DNA of 64,000 bases, taken from the NCBI GenBank assembly GCA_029237695.1, contig CM055280.1, positions 28,400,560 through 28,464,559 of the forward strand. The letters are read 5' to 3'. Shown piece by piece: positions 46,079-58,000 of the stretch (position 1 is the first letter of the stretch; each line of letters starts with the position of its first letter). The notes under the pieces were generated by a model. It made no database searches. It had not been told where the DNA came from and saw only the letters and a list, made by a program, of their open reading frames with translations. Made by a program: the position numbers and the translations under genes. Origin of the DNA: Conchocele bisecta. Its lineage: Eukaryota > Mollusca > Bivalvia > Lucinida > Thyasiridae.

Positions 46079-46845
46079 CACGTCATCCTGCGTTACAGAC
46101 AGAAGTGGTGGTCCGGGGGGGGGGGGGGGGGGGTGTAGTGTAGTCATAGACAAAAGCTGGTGGTGGTGGTGATACACATTGTTCCCACTGTGGGATATAG
46201 ACCGGAACTTTTAGGACGCCAAATGTAGATGGCTGGTGTGCGTGGGGGATCATTGTTTTGTGTCCCCGGCGGTGGTGCGGAGTACAGTGATGAATTACTG
46301 TATATTGGACACACATGTATATGTACTGTGATACACTACTTCACAATCCTCAGTTTTAAATATTGTTTCTGTATCGTAAAACTGAAAATGTATTCATTTT
46401 TAAAAACGTAAAATTGTGGCAAATGATCGACATGAAAACCGGATGTTTACATTCGAAATAAACCGGTGCATCGGTATATTTTAACCACAGGATGACCCAC
46501 TTTATATTCATACCATATCCGTACGGATATATCGTATATCATGTATATACGAACGGATATCGTATGTTTGTATAATATTCGTATAGTACGTTTGTATAAT
46601 CACTGATAATGTAAACAAACTGTACTATACGATGATACGGTAAGTTTTTACCGCAAATAGCGAAAGAATGACCGCACAAACGGTATCGCGAAAGAATGAC
46701 CGCACAAACGGTATCGCGAAAGAATGACCGCAAAAACGGGACCGCGTTTGTACAGCAATTAGACTGCAATTCCAGAGGGGAAGAATTGCAATTCAAGGAC
46801 CGCTGGATTGCAATTCTTGGTAAGCGAATCGCAGGCGGGAGTGTA
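46079..46845. repeat. 0.8-kb unit U2, direct repeat of U1
   Basis: Shares start, G-run, palindrome (near 46517) and end with U1. After the shared end the sequence changes to DNA leading into the virus-like copy 2. Confidence 0.8.
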
Positions 46846-46903
46846 TATACCTCTCGCCCACTGGACGAGCACACATCTTTCAATAAGAAAGCAGAAAATA
46901 CAC

Positions 46904-47694
46904 CTATATCAGCGATTGAGCGAAAACGTCCCGGTGTACGCAAATCTTTAGCGGTATATGTATGGTGGGTGACGTAACCACGGTGGTGTGACGGGACCCG
47001 AACAAGTTGTATGTTCCGTATGGAGGGGCCGACGGAACAGCGTGACTGTATGGTGGTGGAGTCTCGCTTGCCGCTGCAGACACGCGAATAAGCATATCAC
47101 GTCCCGAGACGGGCGGGGAGAATTTTTCTCTCGTCGGCCCTCCCCTCCATGACGAGTTTTTTACGTCTTCGTCCGCGAGAATTTGTAGTCGGGCCTTGGA
47201 CCGGATCGTGCCCTTTAACTCCTAGTACCTGGCCATCGCTTCGACGACCAGTTTGATCTCGCTATCTGATATATCGTTGTCGGCTATTGCTTTCGACACG
47301 ATAGCGTCGATACTGTTTTTCTTAGACCTCGAGAGAACCGCTATTCGGTCGTGCTTTCGACTCTTGGCCTTTAGATTTCGACGCACGAGTCTGGCCGTCA
47401 TGCAAAGCAGTCCCGCCCCGGCGCTATCGCACGCAAGACCACCGCGACCGGCGTAGCGACGATTGTTGACAATAAAGACACACTCCCCAAACCGCTTACA
47501 ACGGAAGCTGAGGTTAACGTGGTGCTCACCACCTCGACTATATTGACTGCTCGCCTATATTTATTCGCATGGGCCGTCCACGTTTCTCCCTCATGCTGTA
47601 GAATCTGTTGTATCTCGACGATCCTGGTCATCCTAAAAGATGCCGGGTCGGCCGTACCGGAAGGCAAGTGTGGATATAGCTTCTCGTCATTCAT
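46904..47694 (-). pseudogene. Small helical structural-block protein, copy 2
   Basis: The start is the ATG complementary to 47692-47694 (MNDEKLYPHLPS). It matches copy 1 at 12757-13374, sharing LQHEGET versus LKQEGET, ALLSTIVA versus SLLSTIVA, and KSRKHDRI. A frameshift near 47400 and an in-frame TAG near 47226 break it. The C-terminal part (46904-47095) is Ser/Pro/Tyr-rich (PPPYSHAVPSAPPYG) and longer than in copy 1, where it seems deleted. It lies directly downstream of the fibre-like remnant. Confidence 0.55.
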
Positions 47695-47697
47695 CAG

Positions 47698-48195
47698 AAA
47701 TCAAGTTCTATTAACAGTGTCACAACAGTGGAGGAACTCGCTAGGTTAGCGATTTTTGTAACCAAGTTAATAACAATACCGGCGGAAACTTTAATTGCAT
47801 TGCCATCGAATATCTTAAATCCTGACCTCTGTCCCGCGTGCTTGGAGACGCCAGACTTCTGCTCTACCCCGTTCAGGACGAGATTCACTCTGCAGTACCG
47901 TGTCCCCTAAAGTCGACAGAACAGATTGACATTCGCAGAATCGTCCTTGACGCTGCCATGGTGTATCCCCCATATATGTTGCTCGCGTTGGCACCGAATG
48001 AATATTCGTAGTTCCCCTCGTTCAGTGAACCCCGCTCCTCTGCCCAAACTGATATGATGGGCTTTCGAGATTGCGATCGCTGCACGTGTGCAACCGCCGT
48101 ACCCGCGTCTCTGCGAGCCTGCGCTACGCTCCTCTCCAGCCTTCTCGTTGTGGCTCTTCATCATATGCTGCGCCCGCGACGGGTACGTCCTGTTC
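47698..48195 (-). pseudogene. Fibre-like protein, copy 2, stalk mostly deleted
   Basis: The head region matches copy 1: SRKPIISVWAEERG, YEYSFGANAS and STVVTLLIELDF at the C-terminus. Upstream only a short charged, helical remnant is left. Compared with copy 1, about 0.6 kb covering the gene start and most of the coiled coil is missing, and the remnant adjoins the end of the penton-like gene. A frame change lies near 47885. Confidence 0.55.
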
Positions 48196-48812
48196 TGCGG
48201 TGGAACTCAATTCGTGGATGTGACCAGATTCCAAACGTTACATTTCGGGGGTTGGGAAGTCTAAGGTCACGCTCTCCCCATAGAAACAGTCACTGGCGTG
48301 CACGACCTGAAGGAGAGTACTGGGCGCTCCGTATAACGTGTTGTACGATGTGTTTAATTGATCCAGGTGCACCCTGAGTGTTTTCGTGAAGACGAAGTTC
48401 ACCGGGTCATCGCCGACATACTCGCCTGGTCCAAACCAACCCTATTGTCAGAGTATGTTTTTGTACAACCGAGCCGCACAGCCAACGCAGGGGGGATCGT
48501 TACCTGGTTGGTGGGCTCGACGGTAAAGGCCGCACGTCCGGAGGCTATCGAGATTTAGAGGCTGGCTCGGCCATCAAGCTCCGACTTGACAAAAGCTTGG
48601 AGGGCTCTCGAACTCCAAAGGCCGGGGGGCAGCTTTACGCCTACTTGGCGGCCGTCCTTAACGTAACCGAACCCTTGGTTCTCTCCCACGTTTCGCCAGC
48701 CTACCGTGTAGGTGATTGATCTGAGGCCGGCCCGGCGTTTTCCGCAGCAGTTGTCGATTGAATTCTGAAGTGTGCAAGCATCCCTTTGAACATTAGTGAT
48801 CTTAGCAAACAT
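48196..48812 (-). pseudogene. Candidate penton-like/jelly-roll protein, copy 2
   Basis: The start is the ATG complementary to 48810-48812 (MFAKITNVQ). Conserved words are SIDNCCGKRR, TVGWRNVGE, VKLPPGLW, LDQLNTSYN and LESGHIHEL. It contains frameshifts (near 48550 and 48300) and an in-frame TAA at 48238-48240. Similarity to copy 1 stops after HEL (about 48208), at the deletion that also removed the start of the next gene. Confidence 0.6.
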
Positions 48813-48839
48813 GATAATATTTGTTTGATATACATGTAT
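48813..48839. promoter_or_regulatory. 27-bp divergent spacer between two structural genes
   Basis: Only 27 A+T-rich bases separate the ATG on minus (48812) from the ATG on plus (48840). In copy 1 the corresponding spacer is 14 bp and was the LINE target. Any bidirectional promoter must overlap the coding ends. Confidence 0.5.
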
Positions 48840-49749
48840 ATGGATACCAATGCATTTGGCTTTAATTCTGATGCAAAGTACCTGGTCGGCGGGGTCTACG
48901 CCGCTAAGGTGGGCGCTCCCCGGCTGGTGCACCCCACTATCCAAGTTCCTGGATCAACAGCTGTTTTTCAAACCAACTTCCCCGACATATTTGAACAATA
49001 TAGGCTGCCCAAGATTACTACCCTGGAGGTCGTGAACTGGAGGAAAGCGACCCCTATGCAGTTTTGGCAGAATCAGCTCAACTTCGCCGTATGGTGCGCA
49101 ACAGCCGGATGCGGGGTTTCCTCTCAGGACCATCTGGCCGCGCAGGATCCCTTCTTGAAGGCAGCCTACTACTTTCACGCGTACTACACTATTAGGAGGA
49201 TTCTCAAAGAACAGAAAATCTCTCTGCCGCAGAACGACGGCTGGAATCCCATTTCCAGCGCATACGACCGTAGGGAATTCGAAAGTGTAACGAATTTGGG
49301 GTCCAAAAAGACGCGGACTGGCGCCAGAAAGCATTTCATAGCAGCATTTGCCTCGGGGATGTTCTCATTCGGGGCCACGGGATTTGGACGCAGACGGAAT
49401 TTAGACACGATCACTCCGGCGACAACATTGTCAGTCGGAACGCTAGGAAGTTTGACCCCACGACGATGACCTTCGGGCCGGAAGTGTCTGGCGGTCGGCA
49501 CTGCGGCGTCTCATCCTGCGATTGGCTACCTCCGAAATGAGCTCACGTCGATTACATACAGCAGGCTGCTGCGGTCCAGGACGCGTGGGGTATATTTATG
49601 TTGGATAAGGGTCTGGGGTTTACGCAGGCCGGGGTACCTCGCCTCAACAACTCCATTCGCACATACGCCTGGGCCATCCTCGGTGCACAGTGCTATACTG
49701 GACATGGTAACGGCGTTCAATACCCAGAAATAGGAGCTCTTCACGGTTA
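48840..49749 (+). pseudogene. Membrane-anchored structural-block protein, copy 2, C-terminus lost
   Basis: The start is ATG 48840 (MDTNAFGFNSDAKY); an upstream in-frame ATG at 48786 is less likely because copy 1 starts at MDT. The first about 145 codons are well kept (FWQNQLNFAVWCATAG, YTIRRILKE). After about 49270 the frame shifts, and the last piece (about 49538-49749, with LNNSIRTYAWAILGAQ) is open to TAG 49747-49749. The C-terminal membrane segment seen in copy 1 is absent because tandem repeats begin at about 49768. Confidence 0.6.
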
Positions 49750-49767
49750 GTCGAGGCAACCTCCAAG

Positions 49768-50671
49768 AAGAATGTGGATTTGTCACAGGGCGGTAGAAAA
49801 CCATTGGAGCAATGCGTGTGTGAAATGTCAAACAGATCCAAGCAAGGAAACATAAATAATAAGCCATTTACCCGAGCGTTAAGGTTTCGAACACAGCAAG
49901 TCTGTGACCTTCACCCTGGGTTTAGTGGGGGCAGGACGAATGTGCATTTGTCACAGGGCGATAAAGGACCATAGGAGCAATGCGTGTGTGAAATGTGAAG
50001 CAGATCCGAGCAAGGAAACATAAATTAAAAGCCATTTACCAGAGTGTTAATGTTTCGGGACGTATGTACGTACGTAGGTACGGACTCTGGTAACACTATA
50101 TGCCCCCCCCCCCTCACCATTCGGTGGCGGGGTTATAATAAAAAGACATTTACTCCAACGTTCAGTTTGTGATGTTGATCTAGGGGAAAGGGGTGGGTTG
50201 GGTCATGGATTTGCTGTAGCACAATAGAGAATCATAAGATGAATTTATGTATGAATTATCAAAGCGTTCCCTGTAAATAAACATATGTTATAAAACATTT
50301 ACCCCAACGTTAAGTTTATGAATGTGCTAAGTTTCTGACCTTGACCTTGGGGTAAGGGGTGGGCGGTGGGTCATGAATTTATTAAATCATGATAGGGTAT
50401 CATCAGATACATGCATGTATGAAATATCAAGGCGTTCCATGAAAGGAAACATATGTTATAAGACATTTACCCCAACGTTAAGTTTATGAATGTGCTAAGT
50501 TTGTGACCTTGACCATGGGGAAAGGGGAGAGGTTGGGTCTTGTAGATGCTATTGCACGATAGAGTATAATTAGATGAATGCATGTATGAAATATGAAGGA
50601 GTTCCCTGTAAAAAAACAGAAGTTACACAACATTTACCCCAACATTAAGTTGATGAAAATGTTAAGAGTTT
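49768..50671. repeat. Tandem array of about 165-bp units, left part
   Basis: Units carry TTTACCCCAACGTTAAGTTT, TGTGACCTTGACCTTGGGGT and TGAATGCATGTATGAAATAT. The first units are more divergent (CATTTGTCACAGGGCG). Confidence 0.8.
50663..50671. repeat. Target-site duplication of second LINE, left
   Basis: TAAGAGTTT, repeated at 53091-53099. It interrupts the tandem array at matching points of the unit. Confidence 0.75.
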
Positions 50672-53090
50672 AGTTTAAACAATATTTAATTCAAGTTGTG
50701 GCAAGTGACATATATATACATACAATTGAGAACAGGATTAGAAAACAAGCTTTTACACTTATGTGAATTCTTCACCTGCAGAAGGTCAGTTTTACAATAT
50801 GGCTAAGGAACAAGTTGGTGAAATAAGGTAACATTGTATGAACGAACCAAAAAAAAAATGTGTATCAAAATGAATGCGTCGCACCATGATGGAAGCGTAT
50901 GTGGTGTTTGAACGCCTCACTTACGATGGACAGTACCGATCAGAAGGGACTTAGCTAAAACGCAGACCGCTTTATCATGGTGCGCAACATTGGTATTTAT
51001 AATAGAAATTGAAGACATAGGCAAGCTCAACACCGCCAGAGCGAATGCTGAGGTAGTGTGACTGTCCAACGTATGCATTCATGTTTAGCATGGTAATATG
51101 AAAACTTCGTTGAAAAGTTAACTAAACGCTGAATGGTTACTCGGGCCGGCTCTGCTATCCGTATACAGGCGGGTGAGAATGTACCTTGATCTCCATTAAA
51201 TGTTTTACATTGAAATTAAAATATGAAAACAAAAAAATACTGAATGTTCTGAGACACATGCGAACTGTCTTTTCTCTAAAAGAATGTAACTACGTCACCC
51301 CAGTCCCCGGACTACACAGCACAAAACACACAGAACACTGCGTAGAGGCAAGAATGCAAGGTAATGGGGCTTAGTGACCTACCAACACAATGAGTATCAT
51401 TTAGGGCCAAGCAATTTAGATGAAGAAGGTAATAGTCCAATTTGATGTTCATTGTGGTAGGCAGTCAGATGATTAGGGTAAAAATAAAAATAAATGTATT
51501 ATGAGCAATATAAATGAGGAACATGTATAAAATGAGGCTAGCGAGGACAATTATGCATTAAGTGTGGTCAATGTTTTATCTAATAGGTTACATGTACATG
51601 CATACATACACATGCATGCATACACTTGTACACGCGTATGTATTCATATGCACGCATACATGCGAAATATTTACGTCAAGAGAATCGTCTTGTGGCTAGC
51701 AAGTATGTTTGTACCTGAGTGAATATGTTTTGTTTCTCTTCAAAGCTTAGTCGTTCGTTACCAAATAAGTAGTTATCGACAACTGGAGGACAAGGGAGGT
51801 TTTCTAGGTATTGTTGTCGTATGTGCCGGTAATTGTTGCACTGTAACAGGAAGTGACTGGTTGTTTCTATGGCACCAAATGTGCAGTTGGGTGTGTCAAC
51901 TATCGACCTTCGATGAAGGTCATAATTTAATGAACTACATGATAGGCGAAGGCGTGTATGGAGTATTTGACCCTGTCTCGACCCGATATTATATAAAGGC
52001 GAAGATTTTAATATGTTTTTATTCAAGCGTGCTTTAAAGGACGTTATTGTTGGGGCATTTCTAGTCGCTTCAGACAAAGAATTCCATTCTCGGATCGATG
52101 ACGGAAGAAATGAATTCCTATATAGTAGGGTACGGCATGGTATTAATGGTATGTCACACGCGTTTCTGAGATTATAGCGAACTTGAGTTTGCTGTGGGAT
52201 TAGCTCACTAAGATAGGAGTTAAGTTGTTTTTCATTTTGTATAGGAGAACTACTTTGTGTTTATTACGTCTGTTGTCAAATGTTTCCCACTTAAGATCGT
52301 GATATAGCTTGCCAATGTTGCATAGCTTTGTGGCTCCACTCACGATGCGCGCAGCCTCTACTTGTACAGATTCAAGCTGTTTTTTTAACTCGATCGTACA
52401 GTTACTCCATACTACATCTGCGTATTCTAGCAGAGGACGAATTAATGAGACATACATTCGTTCAAGGGCCGATCTACTTAACATAAATTTAAAGGATCGT
52501 AACATACCAATTCGCTGCCAAGCTTTGCTTATGTACGAGGATATGTGTGAGTTCCACTTACCGTCATCTGATAGAGTAAGACCCAAATATTTATGCTCTT
52601 TAAATGTATTAATAGTTTGACCATTCATCAAGAGGTTAGGATGTTGTTGTTTATTCAGCTTCCTAGAGAAGATCATGGTCTCAGTCTTTGAAGGGTTGAA
52701 TTTTACTAATCATTTTATAGACCACTGGTGAATAGATTCCATATCGTAGTTTAATGTTGCAGATGAGGCTAGCGGGTCGTCAACGATTATGTAAAGACTA
52801 GTGTCGTCAGCAAATAGTCGAATATTAGAGTGGATGTCACTTACAATGTCATTAATATATATTAAGAATAGGAGAGGGCCTAGATTCGAGCCTTGTGGAA
52901 CGCCAGCATTTATAGATGTCCAACGGGATGACGAGTTGCCATAGACTACACGTTGGCGTCTTTGGGAAAGATATGAAGAAAACCAATCAATCAGGGGGCC
53001 AGTGATGCCAATGGACGAAAGTTTATATAGGAGGCCTCGGTGCCATACTCTATCGAAGGCCTTGGAAATGTCGCAAAAGACAGCACGGAC
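50672..53090 (-). mobile_element. 5-prime-truncated non-LTR retrotransposon in the tandem array
   Basis: The antisense element carries the C-terminal part of a reverse transcriptase (51676-53090) and about 1 kb of 3-prime flank with (CATACATG)-like repeats near 51590-51665. It is bordered by 9-bp duplications (TAAGAGTTT). It starts inside the RT domain, the usual result of incomplete reverse transcription. It belongs to another family than the L1-like element at 2486. Confidence 0.75.
51676..53090 (-). pseudogene. Reverse transcriptase fragment (Jockey/CR1-like)
   Basis: Reading leftwards from 53090: FDRVWHRGLLYKL, then GVPQGSNLGPLLFLIYIND, the catalytic FADD, and FNPSKTETMIFSRK. The thumb-like part follows in an open frame at 52200-52676 (HKYLGLTLSDDGKWNSHI, RPLLEYADVVWSN). 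The C-terminal open frame at 51676-52077 ends with a Cys/His region (HFLLQCNNYRHIRQ). Stops and frameshifts occur near 52700 and 52150. The endonuclease and N-terminal RT are absent. Confidence 0.85.
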
Positions 53091-54320
53091 TAAGAGTTTG
53101 ACCTTGACCTTGTGGTAAGGGTTTGGTGGTTGATCGTGGATTTGCTACAGCATGATAGAGGGTCATCTGATGAATGCATGTATGAAATATCAAGGCGTTC
53201 CATGAAAGGAAACAGATGTTATAAGCCATGTACCCCAACGTTAAGTTTATGAATGTGCTAAGTTTGTGACCGTGACCTTGGGGTAAGAGGTGTGCAGTGG
53301 GTCATTGATTTGCTACAGCATTATAGGGTATCATCAGATGAATGCATGTATGAAATATCAAGGCGTTCCATGAAAGGAAACAGATGTTACATTTACCCCA
53401 ACGTTAAGTTTACAAATGTGTTAATTTTGTGACCTTGACCTTGGGAAAATGGGTAGAGTGTTATGGATTTGCGATAGCACGATAGAGTATCATCTGATGA
53501 ATGCATGTATGAAATATGAAGGCGTTCCCTGTAAATAAACAAACTTTACACAACATTTACCCCAACGTTAAGTTTATGAATGTGCTAAGTTTGTGACCTT
53601 GACCTTGGGGTAAGAGGTGAGTGATGGGTCATGGATTTGCTATAGCATGATAGGGTATCATCAGATGAATGCATGTATGAAATATCAAGGCGTTCCATGA
53701 AAGGAAACTGATGTTATAAGACATTTACATCAACGTTAAGTTTATGAATGTGCTAAGTTTGTGACCTTGACCATGGGGTAAGGGCTAAGTGGTGGGTCAT
53801 GAATTTGCAACAGCATGATAGAGGGTCATCTGAAAAATGCATGTATGAAATAACAAGGTGTTCCATGTAAGGAAACTGAAGTTATAAGACATTTACCAGA
53901 ACGTTAAGTTTATGAATGTGCTCAGTTTGTGACCTTGGCCTTTGGGTAAGGGCTAAGTGGTGGGTCATGGATTTGCGACAGCATGATAGAGGGTCATCTG
54001 AAAAATGCATGTATAAAATAACAAGGTGTTCCATGAACTGACACAGAAGTTATAAGACATTTACCGCAACGTTAAGTTTATGAATGTGCTAAGTTTATTA
54101 CCTTGACCTTGGGGTAAGAGCTAGGTGGTGGGTCATGTATTTGCTACAGCATGATAGAGGGGCATCTGAGGAATGCATGTATGAAATAACAAGGTGTTCC
54201 ATGAAAGGAAACAGAAGTTATAAGACATTTACCCCAACGTTAAGTTTATGAATGTGCTAAGCTTGTTACCTTGACCTTGGGGTAAGGGCTTGGTGGAGGG
54301 TCATGGATTTGCTACAGCAT
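53091..54320. repeat. Tandem array of about 165-bp units, right part
   Basis: About seven more units, each with GTTAAGTTTATGAATGTGCT, CTTGACCTTGGGGTAAG and GTTCCATGAAAGGAAAC. It ends abruptly inside a unit, at the capsid-like fragment. Confidence 0.85.
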
Positions 54321-55060
54321 GCTTCCCCAACCTAGGAGCTAACGGTGTCATTGTGCCGGGGACTGTCCGCCTCGCTTTCACTATTTTGCTGACGTCGACA
54401 GTCGGGGACCGAACCGTCGTTCAGAACCTGGGTCGCGCCATCGTGAAGCAGACCACGATACAAATTTCTGGTAATGCGTTGATGGCGATCGACGTCAGCG
54501 ACGTCTACCATTGCTACCAAGACCTGTGGAAGACAGCGCAGGAGCGCGCAAACGCATCGATAAGGGTATTGACACCAGCCGAAATAGGAACGTAACATCA
54601 GACTTAGAATCGAGGCCGGTGACAAGGTAGATAACGTAGCGAACGAAAACGCGATCGCAGCCGCTTAATGCAATCGCTTCTACATCCCACTCGATTTTGA
54701 GTTACTGGAGAGGCACACGCCATACTATCAGAGTGCTTTGGTGGAATCGAATACGAACTAACGTTCAACAACAACCGCCGAGTTCTCATAGCCACTGACA
54801 TGAAATCGACGTATTCGATCGACAATATTTCGCTGGAGTACGACATGGTCAGGATGCCCGAACTCGCGCGATCGATCAGAACCCCGTACGCCGGGCGCGT
54901 TGCCATACTTTACGACCGACTTCTTCGCCATCGCAAGATGACGAAAGACAAAAGCGACACATTGTGCAACATTAATATCAACGTCCCCGCCCGCTCGATG
55001 AAAGGTATACTGATACTGTTCGAGGAGGCCCAGTTCGCGCTCGGTGCTAGAAAAATATGA
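54321..55060 (+). pseudogene. Capsid-like protein fragment, copy 2
   Basis: The sequence enters the gene at FPNLGAN, about 25-30 residues after the start used in copy 1, directly from a repeat unit. The first open part ends at 54595. An in-frame TAA at 54666-54668 and further shifts near 54590 and 54720-54790 follow, then an open stretch 54800-55060 (YSIDNISLEYDMV, LYDRLLRHRKMTKDKSD, NVPARSMKGILILFE). The rest of the protein is missing, as the 195-bp satellite starts at about 55078. I infer a major capsid protein from the family, as for 1-302. Confidence 0.6.
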
Positions 55061-55077
55061 ATGTACCGATATGTAAC

Positions 55078-58000
55078 CGACCGTGAGAAGTTGAAGCCTG
55101 TCTGTAAACTAATCTATAATCGGTGGCTTTGCAAACCCCTGTGTTGGTATATACCCAATGTGCCTATTAATAATGATAGTATGCAATACGTTCCAATATA
55201 AGGCAAAAAAACGTGAAATATATAGGACTGATTTCAATTTTCACGGCGGGACAAAAGCACACGGCCGTGAGAAGTTTCAGCCTGTCCGTAAACTTGATAT
55301 ATAGAGAACACATCGGTAGTTTTTCCCAACCCTTTGTTGGTATATACCCAATGTGCCTATTAATACTGATATTATGCAATACGTTCCAATTTAAGGCAAA
55401 GAAAACGTGAAATATATGGGACTAATTCAATTTTCACGGCGGGGACAAAAGCACCCGGCCATGAGAAGTTTCAGCCTGTCCGTAAACTTGATATATAAAG
55501 AACACATCGGTAGTTTTTCACACCCCTGTGTTGGTATATACCCAAATGTGCCTATTAATAATGATATTTTGCAATATGTACCAATAAAAGGCAAAACAAA
55601 CGTGAAATATATGGGACTGATTTTAATTTTCACGGCGGGACAAAAGCACCCGGCCATGAGAAGTGTCAGCCTGTCCGTAAACTTGATATATAGAGAACAC
55701 ATCGGTAGTTTTTCACAACCCTTTGTTGGTATATACCCAATGTGCCTATTAATAATGATAGTATGCAATATGTTCCAATATAAGGCAAAACAAAAGTGAA
55801 ATATATGGGACTGATTTCAATTTTCACGGCGGGGACAAAAGCACCCGGCCATGAGAAGTTTCAGCCTGTCCTTAAACTTGATATATACACAACTCATCGG
55901 TATTTTTTCACACCCCTGTGTTGGTATATACCCAATGTGACTATTAATATAATGTTCATTATAAGGCATGCGCCATAAGCAAACGTGGATATGGAAATGA
56001 TTTCAATGTTCACGGCAGGGACAAAAGCACCCGGCCATGAGAAGTATCAGCAATGTTCGTAAACTTTATATATAGCGAACACATCGTTATTTTTTTCACA
56101 CCCCTGTGTTGGTATATACCCAATTTGCCTATTAATAATGATATTATGCAATACGTTCCAATATAAGGCAAAACAAAAAACGTGAAATATATGTGAATGA
56201 TTTCAATTTTCACGGCGGGGAAAAAAGCACCCGGTAATGAGAAGTTGCAGCCTGTCCGTAAACTTGATATATAGAGAACACATCGGTATTTTCTCACACC
56301 CATGTGTTGGTATGTTCCCAATGTGCCTATTAATACTCATATTATGCAATACGTTCCAATATAAGGCAAAACAAACGTGAAATATATGGGAATGATTTCA
56401 ATTTTCACGGCGGGGACAAAAGCACCCGGCCATGAGAAGTTTCAGCCTGTGCGTTAACTTGATATATAGAGAACACATCGGTTGTTTTTCACAACCCTTT
56501 GTTGGTATATACCCAATGTGCCTATTAATAATGATAGTATGCAATATATTCCTATATAAGGCAAAAAAACGTGAAATATATGGGACTGATTTCAATTTTC
56601 ACAGCGGGGACAAAAGCACCCGGCCATGAGAAGTTTCAGCCTGTCCGTAAACTTGATATATAGAGAACACATCGGTAGTTTTTCACAACCCTTTGTTGGT
56701 ATGTACCCAATGTGTCTATTAATAATGATATTATGCAATACGTTCCAATATAAGGCAAACAAAAGTGAAATATATGGGATTGATTTCAATATTCACGACG
56801 GGGACAAAAGCACCCGGCCATGAAAAGTTTCAGCCTGTCCGTAAACTTGATATATAGAGAACACATCGGTAGTTTTTCAAACCCCTGTGTTTGATATACC
56901 CAATGTGCCTATTAATAATGAAATTATTTATGCAATACGTTCCCAATATAAAAGGCAAAAATAAAACGTGAAATATATGGGACTGATTTCAATTTTCACG
57001 GCAAAAGGGGACAAAAGCACCCGGCCATGAGAAGAATTTCAGCCTGTCAGTAAACTTGATATATAGAGAACACATCGGTAGTTTTTTCACAACCCCATTT
57101 GTTTGGTTATATACCCAATGTGCCTATTAATAATGATATTATGCAATACGTTCCAATATAAGGCAAAACAAACGTGAAATATATGGGACTGATTTCAATG
57201 TTCACGCGGTACAAAAGCACACGGCCATGAGAAGTTTCAGCCTGTCCGTAAACTTGATATATAGAGAACACATCGGTAGTTTTTTCCACACACCCTTTGT
57301 TGGTATATACCCAATGTGCCTTATTTTTAATAATGATAGTATTGCAATAGTTCCAATATAAGGGGCAAAAAAATAAAAAAAAAAACGTGAAATTAAATAT
57401 ATGGGAATGATTTCAATTTTCACAGCGGGGACAAAAGCACCGGTCATGAGAAGTTTCAGCCTGTTCGTTACTTGATATATGAGACTACATCGGTTGTTTT
57501 TCACAACCCCTTTTTGGTTAGGTATATACCAATGTGCCTATTAATAATGATAGTATGCAATATGTTCCAATATAAGGCAAAAAAACGTGAAATATATGGG
57601 ATCTGATTTCAATTTATTTTCATAAACCCCCCCCCCCCCCCCCCGGTGGGGGGACAAAAGCACCCGGCCATGAGAATGTTTCAGCCTGTCCTTAAACTTG
57701 ATATATAGAGAACACATCTGTAGTTTTTCACCCCTTGTTGGTATGTACCCAATGTGCCTATTAATAATGATATTATTGCAATTACGTTCCAATATAAGGC
57801 AAACAAAAGTGAAATATATGGGATTGATTTCAATTTTCACGACGGGGACAAAAGCACCCGGCCATGAGAAGTTTCAGCCTGTCCGTAAACTTGATATATA
57901 GACAAATAAACATCGGTAGTTTTTCAAACCCCTGTGTTGGTATATTACCCAATAATGCCTAATTAATAATGATATTATGCAATACGTTCCAATATAAGGC

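Noticed and set aside
48054..48377. Plus-strand frame of 107 codons within copy 2.
   Set aside because: Shadow of the minus-strand penton-like and fibre-like remnants, which have homologues in copy 1.
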